DNA of 11,830 nt from NCBI GenBank assembly GCA_015058265.1, contig SVCR01000028.1:1-11830 (forward strand), read 5' to 3'. The translations under genes and the position numbers were made by a program. Below are positions 1-5,128 of the stretch, piece after piece (the first letter of the stretch is position 1; each line of letters begins with the position of its first letter). This stretch comes from Clostridiales bacterium. GTDB taxonomy: Bacteria > Bacillota_A > Clostridia > Peptostreptococcales > Anaerovoracaceae. Under the pieces are notes generated by a model that saw only the letters and a program-made list of their open reading frames with translations, was not told where the DNA came from and ran no database searches.

Positions 1-1
1 G

Positions 2-628
2 CAACTATCACGCCAAGTCGGCGATGAGCCGTTCTATATCCGCGCAGAGCTGCTGCCTCCTGCGGACGGAACAGTGACGTTCAAGGTCGGTAAGAACGAT
101 GCCATAGATGTATCCCCGGACGGGCTTGTTACTATCAAAGGGCCGGGCAAAGCATATCCTTATGCCGTAGCAAGTGAGACTGATTCCTTCAAGCAGTGCA
201 ATTCCAAAGCCATCACAGTAACGATAGATCCCGCTCCGGAAGGCAATGATCCGGTTGTAGATCCGCCTGGAGGAGACGATCCGGTTGTAGATCCGCCGGG
301 AGATGATGATCCGGGGCAGAAAGAGTCTGCATCATCCGTAAAGAAGCCGGGCGCGGTAAGATCACTCAAGCTCGTACGCATCAGTTCAAAGAAGGCCAAG
401 CTCAAATGGAAGAGATCCAGGCCGGCATCAGGCTATCAGGTGCTGAGGGCAAAGAAGAAAAGCGGAAAATATAAAGTGATCAAGACTCTGAAGAAGCCTT
501 CTTCTACGACCTTCCGTCTCAGCAAGAAGAAGCGCACCGGCAGAAAATATTATTATAGAGTGAGGTCATTCCGCACAGTAAACGGGAAGAAATACTATTC
601 CGGTAATTCCGGAGCTGTCAGGTTCTAG
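2..628 (+). CDS. C-terminal part of a secreted Ig-like / fibronectin-III-like surface protein (5' end outside the window)
   Basis: The frame is open to the left edge, so 208 residues of a longer protein are visible; the GTG at 74 is internal, not a start. Visible residues 1-80 look like a bacterial Ig-like (BIG2-type) fold, with the typical run SPDGLVTIKGPGKA. An acidic/proline linker follows, with two copies of the decapeptide DPVVDPPGGD or its variant. The last ~95 residues are a very lysine/arginine-rich FN3-like domain ending in the stop, with the pattern LKWKR...GYQVLRAKKKSGKYK...YYYRVRSF. Such modules are usual in exported cell-surface proteins of Clostridia; here the C-terminal domain would be strongly cationic and could bind anionic wall polymers (inference). 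No LPXTG sorting signal is present at the C-terminus. The N-terminal function is unseen, so enzyme or adhesin cannot be told apart. A strong terminator follows 55 bases downstream, and the convergent neighbour carries a related FN3-like domain. Confidence 0.85.
   Translation, partial: QLSRQVGDEPFYIRAELLPPADGTVTFKVGKNDAIDVSPDGLVTIKGPGKAYPYAVASETDSFKQCNSKAITVTIDPAPEGNDPVVDPPGGDDPVVDPPGDDDPGQKESASSVKKPGAVRSLKLVRISSKKAKLKWKRSRPASGYQVLRAKKKSGKYKVIKTLKKPSSTTFRLSKKKRTGRKYYYRVRSFRTVNGKKYYSGNSGAVRF
248..314 (+). repeat. 30-bp tandem repeat encoding the Asp/Pro linker
   Basis: Two 30-base units (248-277 and 278-307) are nearly identical, and a third begins at 308 with GATCCGG. Each unit encodes DPVVDPPG plus two variable residues. 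The repeat is in frame, so copy-number change would lengthen or shorten the linker without a frameshift. Confidence 0.85.
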
Positions 629-682
629 GCTCACACATCACAAGCTGATTCTCCTGATAGAAGAGTTATGCGTTACAGAACA

Positions 683-721
683 AAGAGAACTCCGGATCAT
701 CGATCTGGAGTTCTTTTTTTT
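683..721 (+). terminator. Rho-independent terminator of the surface-protein gene
   Basis: Stem 686-698 (AGAACTCCGGATC) pairs with 702-714 (GATCTGGAGTTCT) with a single G-U pair and a 3-base loop, and can extend outward through A-U pairs. It is followed by eight T (714-721). In the other direction the T-run is poor, so it may only weakly serve the convergent minus-strand gene. Confidence 0.9.
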
Positions 722-777
722 CTATCAGTTGTCAATTGCTGTTTGCTATTTTCTAATAGCACTTACGGGGTCCTGCC

Positions 778-1758
778 CTACTTAAGTGTGAATGTCACCT
801 TAACTACTGTTCCGTCAGCCGGAAGAATATCTTTTCTTGCAAATACAGTAGGATTGCCCTCATCTATATCGCAGCATCCGTACTTATCATTGGAAACGAT
901 CCCGATGTAGCAGCTGTCAAGGCATACCATGCAGCCGGAAGGAGTCTTCTTAGCAGCCCCCGGGTTGCCGCTGAATACCATGTTGATTTTAGGTGCTTTG
1001 CTTCCGCCCTTTTCAGTAGTCAGTACCTCGCTGAGACCATATGATTTATCAGCCCAGCTGATCATCACATCCATCGAGCTGTAGTTTTTGTTCTCCGCGT
1101 TTGCTTCGGATATCTTTTCTCCCTTCTTCGAGCCTGAAGCCATTTTCAGTGTCTTATCAGCAGACTTAGACCACGATACACCGCCTGCCTTGACAAGTCC
1201 GTTATACAGATCCACAGGAGAGCAGTAGCTTGTAAGAATAGCCTTTCCTGCATTGAAGCCATCCCTGTCTACCATCAGGTGGCGGGTGGATTCTTTAAAG
1301 TAGGTACCATTGACCTTAGCACTGATCGTAACTGTCTTAGCTGCGGTATTGACTTCCACCTGTTCGAGAGCTGTCTTCTTCTTGGTCTTAGCGCTCACTT
1401 TTGAACTGAACGCGCCCTTCTTCTTTCCATTGATCGCTCTGACTTTGTAGAAGTATTTCTTCTCTGCCTTGAGGCTTTTGTTGACAAAACTTCTCTTGGT
1501 CGTTGTCTTTACCTTCTTATACTTGCCGTTCTTCCTCGTAGCGCGGAATACAAGATACTTCTTTGCATTCTTAGTCTTCTTCCATGTGATCTTGATGGAA
1601 GAAGATGACTTCGCTACTGCTTTGACTCCCTTTACCTTAGCCGGTCTCTTCGCTGCAGCAAAAGCAGTCGATGGTGAAACGGCGAACACGGAGACAAAGG
1701 CGAACATAAATACGAGAATGAAAGCCGCGACTCTCTTCATTCCTGCATTTCTCTTCAT
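778..1758 (-). CDS. Secreted FN3-like / YdjY-like domain protein
   Basis: 326 residues. The start ATG at 1758 is supported by AAAGGAGGA at 1765-1773, 6 bases upstream. Residues 1-35 form a signal peptide (MKRNAGMKRV, then a hydrophobic core, cleavage probably after AFA near residue 34). Residues ~38-125 are a lysine-rich FN3-like domain similar in pattern to the C-terminal domain of the convergent gene. Residues ~130-326 resemble the YdjY-like family: VEVNTAAKTVTISAKVNG, a TRH segment at 158-160, then SGCMVCLDSCYIGIVSN, ending in LPADGT with a C-terminal beta strand. The biochemical role of YdjY-like domains is not known to me. This copy has a cysteine cluster at C276, C279, C283, C295 and C296, plus C179, which could bind metal or form disulfides outside the cell (inference). 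The gene upstream on the same strand is an Fe-S protein, but a 180-base gap with structured repeats suggests separate control. Export is near certain; the YdjY assignment is moderately sure. Confidence 0.85.
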   Translation of the reverse strand: MKRNAGMKRVAAFILVFMFAFVSVFAVSPSTAFAAAKRPAKVKGVKAVAKSSSSIKITWKKTKNAKKYLVFRATRKNGKYKKVKTTTKRSFVNKSLKAEKKYFYKVRAINGKKKGAFSSKVSAKTKKKTALEQVEVNTAAKTVTISAKVNGTYFKESTRHLMVDRDGFNAGKAILTSYCSPVDLYNGLVKAGGVSWSKSADKTLKMASGSKKGEKISEANAENKNYSSMDVMISWADKSYGLSEVLTTEKGGSKAPKINMVFSGNPGAAKKTPSGCMVCLDSCYIGIVSNDKYGCCDIDEGNPTVFARKDILPADGTVVKVTFTLK

Positions 1759-1764
1759 ACTGTT

Positions 1765-1773
1765 TCCTCCTTT
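1765..1773 (-). promoter_or_regulatory. Ribosome binding site fixing the start at 1758
   Basis: On the minus strand this reads AAAGGAGGA, 6 bases before ATG. It favours the first ATG over the in-frame Met7 codon, which would give an equally good signal peptide but lacks an SD. Confidence 0.8.
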
Positions 1774-1779
1774 ATGAAT

Positions 1780-1796
1780 ATAATACCTGATATTAT
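1780..1796 (-). promoter_or_regulatory. AT-rich inverted repeat just upstream of the ribosome binding site
   Basis: ATAATA (1780-1785) and TATTAT (1791-1796) form a perfect 6-bp inverted repeat with a 5-base spacer, ending 7 bases from the SD of the YdjY-like gene. It could be an operator or a weak hairpin, or overlap a -10 element; nothing decides between these. Confidence 0.35.
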
Positions 1797-1905
1797 GAAC
1801 ATTATTGATTCCCGCACGCTAATGAAGTTATGTGCGTTTATTTAATTTATTATGAGCATTTTTTCATTCACGCGCGCTGATGTAAGTTACGCGCTTTACG
1901 GCGGG
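1791..1905. repeat. Two diverged tandem copies of a ~57-base hairpin-forming repeat
   Basis: Unit 1 (1791-1847) and unit 2 (1848-~1905) align along their length with about two single-base indels. Both begin TATTATGA(A/G)CATT. Each has an internal stem: CGCACG (1813-1818) with TGTGCG (1831-1836) in unit 1, and GCGCG (1872-1876) with CGCGC (1890-1894) in unit 2. Between copies, an A-T pair becomes G-C and a G-U pair becomes G-C, so pairing is kept while sequence changes. The repeats fill the leader between the Fe-S gene and the YdjY-like gene. They could be intergenic palindromic repeats, a leader RNA or tandem binding sites. Confidence 0.6.
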
Positions 1906-1938
1906 CACTTCTGTCACGCGATATGTATTTAATCCGGA

Positions 1939-2913
1939 TCATTTGAACCGGGTTATGACTCTGTTGATATAAGACTTGCCGGTGTCAGGCCCTTCATCTA
2001 TGCCCAGTATGACCGGAAGTATGTGCTCTATTGATCTGAAGCCGTTCCTGCCGAACTGCCCCATGCACGAAGCACAATATGTGAACAGCCGCTGCTCAAT
2101 GCCTGAGCACGAATTCCTGATATCTCCGGTAAAGCTCGCTGCTTTCTCCGGCTCCTCGGCTGCCGCGCTGCCCCCGAGGCCGCAGCACTGCACTCCGTCA
2201 ACGAAGGATATATTTCCTTCTATATACGGTCTGATCTCTTCGATCCATATCCGATCCGCTCTATCAGGACAAGGAATATAGAAAGCTGCATCTCCATGCA
2301 CTTTGTTCCCGATGCCCATTTCGGTCAGCTTGGTATATACGCTGACTATCCTAATACCGAGCTTGTCACCGAAGAACTCTCTGCAGTTAGGACAGGCCGT
2401 GACTATCTCTGTCACATCGTTCTCTTTGAGACGGGTGCGGATCTCTTCCAATATCCGCTCTTCATCTCCGGCCAGACCGAGCTCTGCTACAGGTTTTCCG
2501 CAGCATTCGTAGACAGTCCCTATACCGGCTTCGCCGAACAGCTTTGACAGATACGCAGTTGTCTTAGGATACATCGAAGGGAAATTGCATCCCGGGAAGA
2601 ATACGGATCCGGATGTGACACGCTTCCAGTTGCGGAACTTGTAGTTGCGCTTCTCTCCCAGCAGACCTTTATACTTCTTCTCAACGGCCTTCTCATCTGA
2701 GGAAGCGATCTCCCTGCGCATGTCGATGACGGTCTGTCTCCCGTCGATCCCCTCAGGGCACACCTCTGTGCATTTCCCGCACAGGAAACAGTGATATGCC
2801 AGTTCCTTCAGCTTATCCGTATCACCTATGTCTATTCCGTATTTTGAAAGGAAACTGCAGCTCTCCCGGCATAGATGACAGTGTATGCATTCTGTAGCCG
2901 GCGTTTTATCCAT
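1939..2913 (-). CDS. Two-[4Fe-4S] ferredoxin / double CCG-domain oxidoreductase subunit (HdrD/GlpC/LutA-like)
   Basis: 324 residues from ATG at 2913. An upstream in-frame GTG at 2934 would add 7 residues, but AAGGAAG at 2921-2927 sits 7 bases before the ATG, so the ATG is preferred. The N-terminus has two ferredoxin-type cluster motifs: C9-x2-C12-x2-C15-x3-C19 and C42-x2-C45-x2-C48-x3-C52-P. Two complete CCG (cysteine-rich) domains follow: C109...C137-C138-G...C174-x2-C177 and C215...C243-C244-G...C280-x2-C283. This order matches the electron-transfer subunits HdrD, GlpC and LutA, which pass electrons between clusters and a partner flavoprotein or membrane carrier. It has no membrane segment, so it is a cytoplasmic protein. 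No flavin subunit lies next to it, so its partner and substrate cannot be named. The YdjY-like gene follows downstream on the same strand after 180 bases. Confidence 0.85.
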   Translation of the reverse strand: MDKTPATECIHCHLCRESCSFLSKYGIDIGDTDKLKELAYHCFLCGKCTEVCPEGIDGRQTVIDMRREIASSDEKAVEKKYKGLLGEKRNYKFRNWKRVTSGSVFFPGCNFPSMYPKTTAYLSKLFGEAGIGTVYECCGKPVAELGLAGDEERILEEIRTRLKENDVTEIVTACPNCREFFGDKLGIRIVSVYTKLTEMGIGNKVHGDAAFYIPCPDRADRIWIEEIRPYIEGNISFVDGVQCCGLGGSAAAEEPEKAASFTGDIRNSCSGIEQRLFTYCASCMGQFGRNGFRSIEHILPVILGIDEGPDTGKSYINRVITRFK

Positions 2914-2920
2914 TCTGCTG

Positions 2921-2927
2921 CTTCCTT
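2921..2927 (-). promoter_or_regulatory. Ribosome binding site that selects the ATG at 2913
   Basis: Minus-strand AAGGAAG ends 7 bases from ATG 2913. The alternative GTG at 2934 has only GGAG immediately touching it, too close to work as an SD. Confidence 0.65.
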
Positions 2928-2966
2928 TCTTCACTCCGTCGTTCTTTTCTCGCTTCTACTTCCTGT

Positions 2967-3012
2967 CGGAACTCATAGTATATGCTCCGGCATTCCGGCG
3001 GAACCCATAGTA
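2967..3012 (-). repeat. 14-base direct repeat, period 32, in the leader of the Fe-S gene
   Basis: CGGAACTCATAGTA (2967-2980) and CGGAACCCATAGTA (2999-3012) differ at one base and are spaced 32 bases apart, about three helical turns. They lie directly downstream of the candidate -10 element of the Fe-S gene. Between them is a small CCGG-CATT-CCGG hairpin. The arrangement is compatible with a tandem operator. Confidence 0.6.
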
Positions 3013-3019
3013 CAGCTTG

Positions 3020-3028
3020 ATTTTATCA
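3020..3028 (-). promoter_or_regulatory. Candidate extended -10 promoter of the Fe-S protein gene
   Basis: Minus strand reads TGA-TAAAAT (TAAAAT at 3020-3025), an extended -10 form, about 107 bases before the start codon. No good -35 is seen; TATACA with a 19-base spacer is the best match. Confidence 0.35.
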
Positions 3029-3120
3029 TTTACGATCATTTTTTTGTATAGATGGAATCAATAACGGAGGCCCGATTTGCGCCAGCTGCTCTATAGCAAA
3101 CTCTTCCAATCTTTATCTGC

Positions 3121-3159
3121 AATCAAATACCCTCTGCCATCACACGGTGACAGAGGGTA
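3121..3159 (-). terminator. Terminator-like hairpin downstream of the PrdA-like gene
   Basis: TACCCTCTG (3128-3136) pairs perfectly with CAGAGGGTA (3151-3159). After one mismatch the inner bases form four more pairs around an ACAC loop. On the minus strand the following bases (ATTTGATT) make a weak U-tract; there is none on the plus strand. It lies 40 bases after the stop of the 3199-3609 gene, so it most likely ends that transcript. Confidence 0.65.
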
Positions 3160-3198
3160 ATTCGCTAATTCATTGATCAACTGCTGATCTTCCGATCC

Positions 3199-3609
3199 TT
3201 ATACTGGGAACTCGATGGAGATGTCCTTGCCCTCAGCGATGTAGAGCTTGACTACTCCGCCGCCGACCTTAACCTGAGTTCCTTCAGGAACTGCCATAGC
3301 AGGAGCTGCAGGAGCTTCTTCAGCTGCTTCCTCTGCAGGAGCGTCATCGCCTGCATCAGGATCCTGGATGTTGTCTACGATAGCAGGTGTGAGCGGTGTG
3401 AGGGAATCAGATGTTTCCTTCAGTGTTGCGCCGATAGCCTGTCCGATAGTGATGCATCCATCAATGTTGAGGAGCCCCGTATCGATAAGATCAGGAAAAA
3501 TAGCAGGGTCTTCGAGATTGTGATGTGAGATCTCACCCGGCTCCATTCTGCAGCAAAGTACTGCGGGATCATTCTTATGCTCCATTGCATATTCCAGTTC
3601 AATTGACAT
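3199..3609 (-). CDS. Stand-alone homologue of the D-proline reductase PrdA N-terminal segment
   Basis: 136 residues; ATG at 3609 with GGGAGGA at 3617-3623, 7 bases upstream. Residues 1-75 closely follow, as I remember it, the start of D-proline reductase proprotein PrdA: MSIELEYAMEHKNDPAVLCC, NLEDPAIFPDL, TGLLNI, TIGQ-x-IGATLKET-x-DSLTPLT. An Ala/Pro/Glu/Asp linker (~82-106) and a short C-terminal block VVKLYIAEGKDISIEFPV match the next part of PrdA. The protein ends there with TAA, whereas PrdA continues for several hundred residues including its pyruvoyl-forming cysteine. The 264 bases downstream do not encode the remainder, so this is not a simple frameshift. It has no selenocysteine and cannot be a reductase alone. 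It could be the small cluster protein PrdE or a regulator/assembly factor sharing the PrdA N-terminus. It is monocistronic, divergent from the HaeIII-like gene and ~5 kb from proline racemase. The homology is quite sure; the function is unknown. Confidence 0.85.
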   Translation of the reverse strand: MSIELEYAMEHKNDPAVLCCRMEPGEISHHNLEDPAIFPDLIDTGLLNIDGCITIGQAIGATLKETSDSLTPLTPAIVDNIQDPDAGDDAPAEEAAEEAPAAPAMAVPEGTQVKVGGGVVKLYIAEGKDISIEFPV

Positions 3610-3647
3610 ATATCATTCCTCCCTATAAATACTAGTCAACACTTCAC

Positions 3648-3691
3648 TGCGGTCGGCCTGATCAATACAGTTCTGGCACAGCCTGACCGCA
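3648..3691 (-). promoter_or_regulatory. Stem-loop at the predicted 5' end of the PrdA-like mRNA
   Basis: TGCGGTCGG (3648-3656) pairs with CTGACCGCA (3683-3691) through 9 bp with one G-U. With the -10 placed at 3698-3703, transcription would start near 3691, so the RNA would begin with this stem. A 5'-terminal stem is a known way to protect mRNA from decay; an operator is the alternative reading. Confidence 0.45.
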
Positions 3692-3697
3692 CAATTA

Positions 3698-3727
3698 ATC
3701 TTATCAGCCGTAAATGGGCGCCGCCAA
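3698..3727 (-). promoter_or_regulatory. Candidate promoter of the PrdA-like gene
   Basis: Minus strand: -35 TTGGCG (3722-3727), 18-base spacer, extended -10 TGA-TAAGAT (TAAGAT at 3698-3703). Predicted start is near 3691, giving a leader of about 80 bases. Confidence 0.4.
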
Positions 3728-3898
3728 TAGCTCATTGTTATAGCTGGCATTCAGGCAATAGAGAAAAGCTATCTAAATGACTGTTTCTGTTTACAAGAAA
3801 GTCTTACTGCCAGTCATCGTCTTCATTTTCAATCAGAAAAAGGCATCAGGGAAGCGTGATTGGACTAAAAAAAGCCAAAACATATAGCATGGTTTTAC

Positions 3899-3927
3899 TT
3901 TAGCTTTTCCCGAAGATGGCCTATAAT
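3899..3927 (+). promoter_or_regulatory. Promoter of the HaeIII-like gene
   Basis: A perfect TATAAT lies at 3922-3927 with a weak TTTAGC at 3899-3904 (17-base spacer). A GGCC site (3918-3921) directly abuts the -10. The start is predicted near 3934, giving a ~95-base leader. Confidence 0.5.
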
Positions 3928-3936
3928 AAACATGGT

Positions 3937-3968
3937 ATGCGGTCTCTCCCATTCCGGTCAGCCCGCAT
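3937..3968 (+). promoter_or_regulatory. Leader hairpin of the HaeIII-like gene
   Basis: ATGCGG (3937-3942) pairs with CCGCAT (3963-3968), 6 bp with a 20-base loop, right after the predicted transcription start. There is no T-run, so it is not a terminator. Confidence 0.35.
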
Positions 3969-4028
3969 GTCAGTCAGTGTTTCATTAAAACAGTTATCCT
4001 GAACTATTATCAAGGAGGATATACCAGT

Positions 4029-5039
4029 ATGATCAACAGTTTACTTGTAGCAGCTTCCCTTAAGTCTATTGAAGAGATCCTTGAGAAGAATGATATTCCA
4101 TATAAACTCGAAGAGAATAATGCATATAAGGAATATATGCAGCTTTGGGAAGAGTCCGATGAGAAGGACCTTCACCTCAGACAGGCAAGACCGGCTATCC
4201 GCCGCATCGTATCCAAAGAGCCTTTCCTCTTCGATAAGAGCGGCGACCCGCTTTTCATCAGATTTAACGACCAGCACCGCAGACTTAAGAAAGACTCATT
4301 CGGAGAGATCCTTCTGGAGAGAGCAGACCTCGACTGGCGTGTTGCCCTGTCTGTCAAGAGCGATGCCAAAGTTCTCGCTACCATGCCGGTAGCAGACCGC
4401 GACATGGACGTTTTCATGAACACCGTGACGAACTCGTTCAATGAGATCGACGACTTCGGCGACAGGATATTCGGAGTTCCATGTTCACAGGATTATTTCC
4501 TGGATATGAACAAGATCCTGCTCAGCTTCGCTCCACACGATAAAGAGAAATGGTCCGAGCTCCGTAAGGATGATCCGTTCGTATACAGCACACTGATCAA
4601 ACCGATGCTCCAGGCTATAGGTGATGAGATCCCGAGGATCTGCAAGGATCATCCGGAAGCACCTCAGCGCCTGATAGATTATTTCTACGGGAAGATCGAT
4701 TACTACTATATCAATCCTATTGATGAAGTTCAGGCGACGCGTATCGGCGCTGTCAACTCGCGCAGAGGACTCGGCCGCATGGCTCACAACAACAATCTGC
4801 TGACTCCGTCAGTTCAGTTCCCTACCAAGCTGCTTGACGTAAGATTCGCGAACGGCAGATATGGTGAGCTTTCTCAGGATACTATCCAGTTCGCATTTGA
4901 CGGCGGCTGGTCTATATGTATAACCATAGTTCCGGGAAGTGACGACCTTGATGAGCGCAGCTTTGCCCTCAACGTATATCTGCCTGTTACACCTTTCGGC
5001 AGCTATCGTGACCAGGTCGACTGGGATCCTGAAGCATAA
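4029..5039 (+). CDS. Orphan HaeIII-family restriction-endonuclease-like protein
   Basis: 336 residues; ATG at 4029 with AAGGAGG at 4012-4018. It follows the HaeIII endonuclease family (PD-(D/E)xK fold) over most of its length: an N-terminal helical segment with RQARPAIRRI and KEPFLFD, the core strand pair ending WRVALSVKSDAK (K110), FGDRIFGVPCSQDYF (~143-157), a helical middle, IDYYYINPI (~223-231), then TRIGAVN, FPTKLLDVRF and FAFDGGW (~288-294). As I remember HaeIII, the family has GDVRD, WEIGLS(I/L)KHNH and RIHNAS at these places. Here they read DSFGE (89-93), WRVALSVKSDA and TIVPGSD, so several conserved positions are replaced; E93 and K110 remain as possible active-site residues. No DNA methyltransferase is adjacent, and GGCC sites occur in the window, including inside the gene (4773-4776). 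It may have another specificity, a different role, or be inactive. The family call is fairly sure; nuclease activity is not. Confidence 0.75.
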   Translation: MINSLLVAASLKSIEEILEKNDIPYKLEENNAYKEYMQLWEESDEKDLHLRQARPAIRRIVSKEPFLFDKSGDPLFIRFNDQHRRLKKDSFGEILLERADLDWRVALSVKSDAKVLATMPVADRDMDVFMNTVTNSFNEIDDFGDRIFGVPCSQDYFLDMNKILLSFAPHDKEKWSELRKDDPFVYSTLIKPMLQAIGDEIPRICKDHPEAPQRLIDYFYGKIDYYYINPIDEVQATRIGAVNSRRGLGRMAHNNNLLTPSVQFPTKLLDVRFANGRYGELSQDTIQFAFDGGWSICITIVPGSDDLDERSFALNVYLPVTPFGSYRDQVDWDPEA

Positions 5040-5065
5040 GGCTTAGTGCTGATAACGATGGTTTT

Positions 5066-5094
5066 AAAAGCCAGACGATTTCCGTCTGGCTTTT
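5066..5094. terminator. Bidirectional Rho-independent terminator
   Basis: AAAAGCCAGACG (5066-5077) pairs perfectly with CGTCTGGCTTTT (5083-5094) around a 5-base loop. T-runs lie at both ends, so it can end both the HaeIII-like gene and the convergent hybrid kinase gene. Confidence 0.9.
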
Positions 5095-5128
5095 CCATTT
5101 CTTTATGCTCCGGCCCTTTCCGCAGGCA

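Larger units (their letters stand above)
3610..4028. other. 419-base divergent intergenic region between the PrdA-like and HaeIII-like genes
   Basis: No further credible gene was seen. Leftward it holds a candidate promoter (-10 at 3698-3703) and a hairpin at the predicted 5' end of the leader (3648-3691). Rightward it holds a perfect TATAAT (3922-3927) and a leader hairpin (3937-3968). Positions ~3730-3890 show no structure I can name beyond a weak A/T-rich inverted repeat near 3870-3908. No clear sigma-54 (-24/-12) motif was found on either strand. Confidence 0.7.

Noticed and set aside
2914..2934. GTG start at 2934 for the Fe-S protein
   Set aside because: The only purine-rich sequence near it touches the codon, while the ATG at 2913 has a properly spaced AAGGAAG.
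2935..3198. Possible remainder of prdA after a frameshift
   Set aside because: The 264 bases hold a terminator-like hairpin, repeats and a promoter; no PrdA-like continuation is seen in any frame.
3868..3910. A/T-rich inverted repeat as a terminator upstream of the HaeIII-like promoter
   Set aside because: Arms AAAAGC/GCTTTT and AAAAC/GTTTT are interrupted by an uneven internal loop, and no gene needs termination there.
3610..4028. Sigma-54 promoter (-24 GG / -12 GC), as might be expected for PrdR-controlled proline genes
   Set aside because: Several TGGCA strings occur on both strands, but none has GC at the right spacing.
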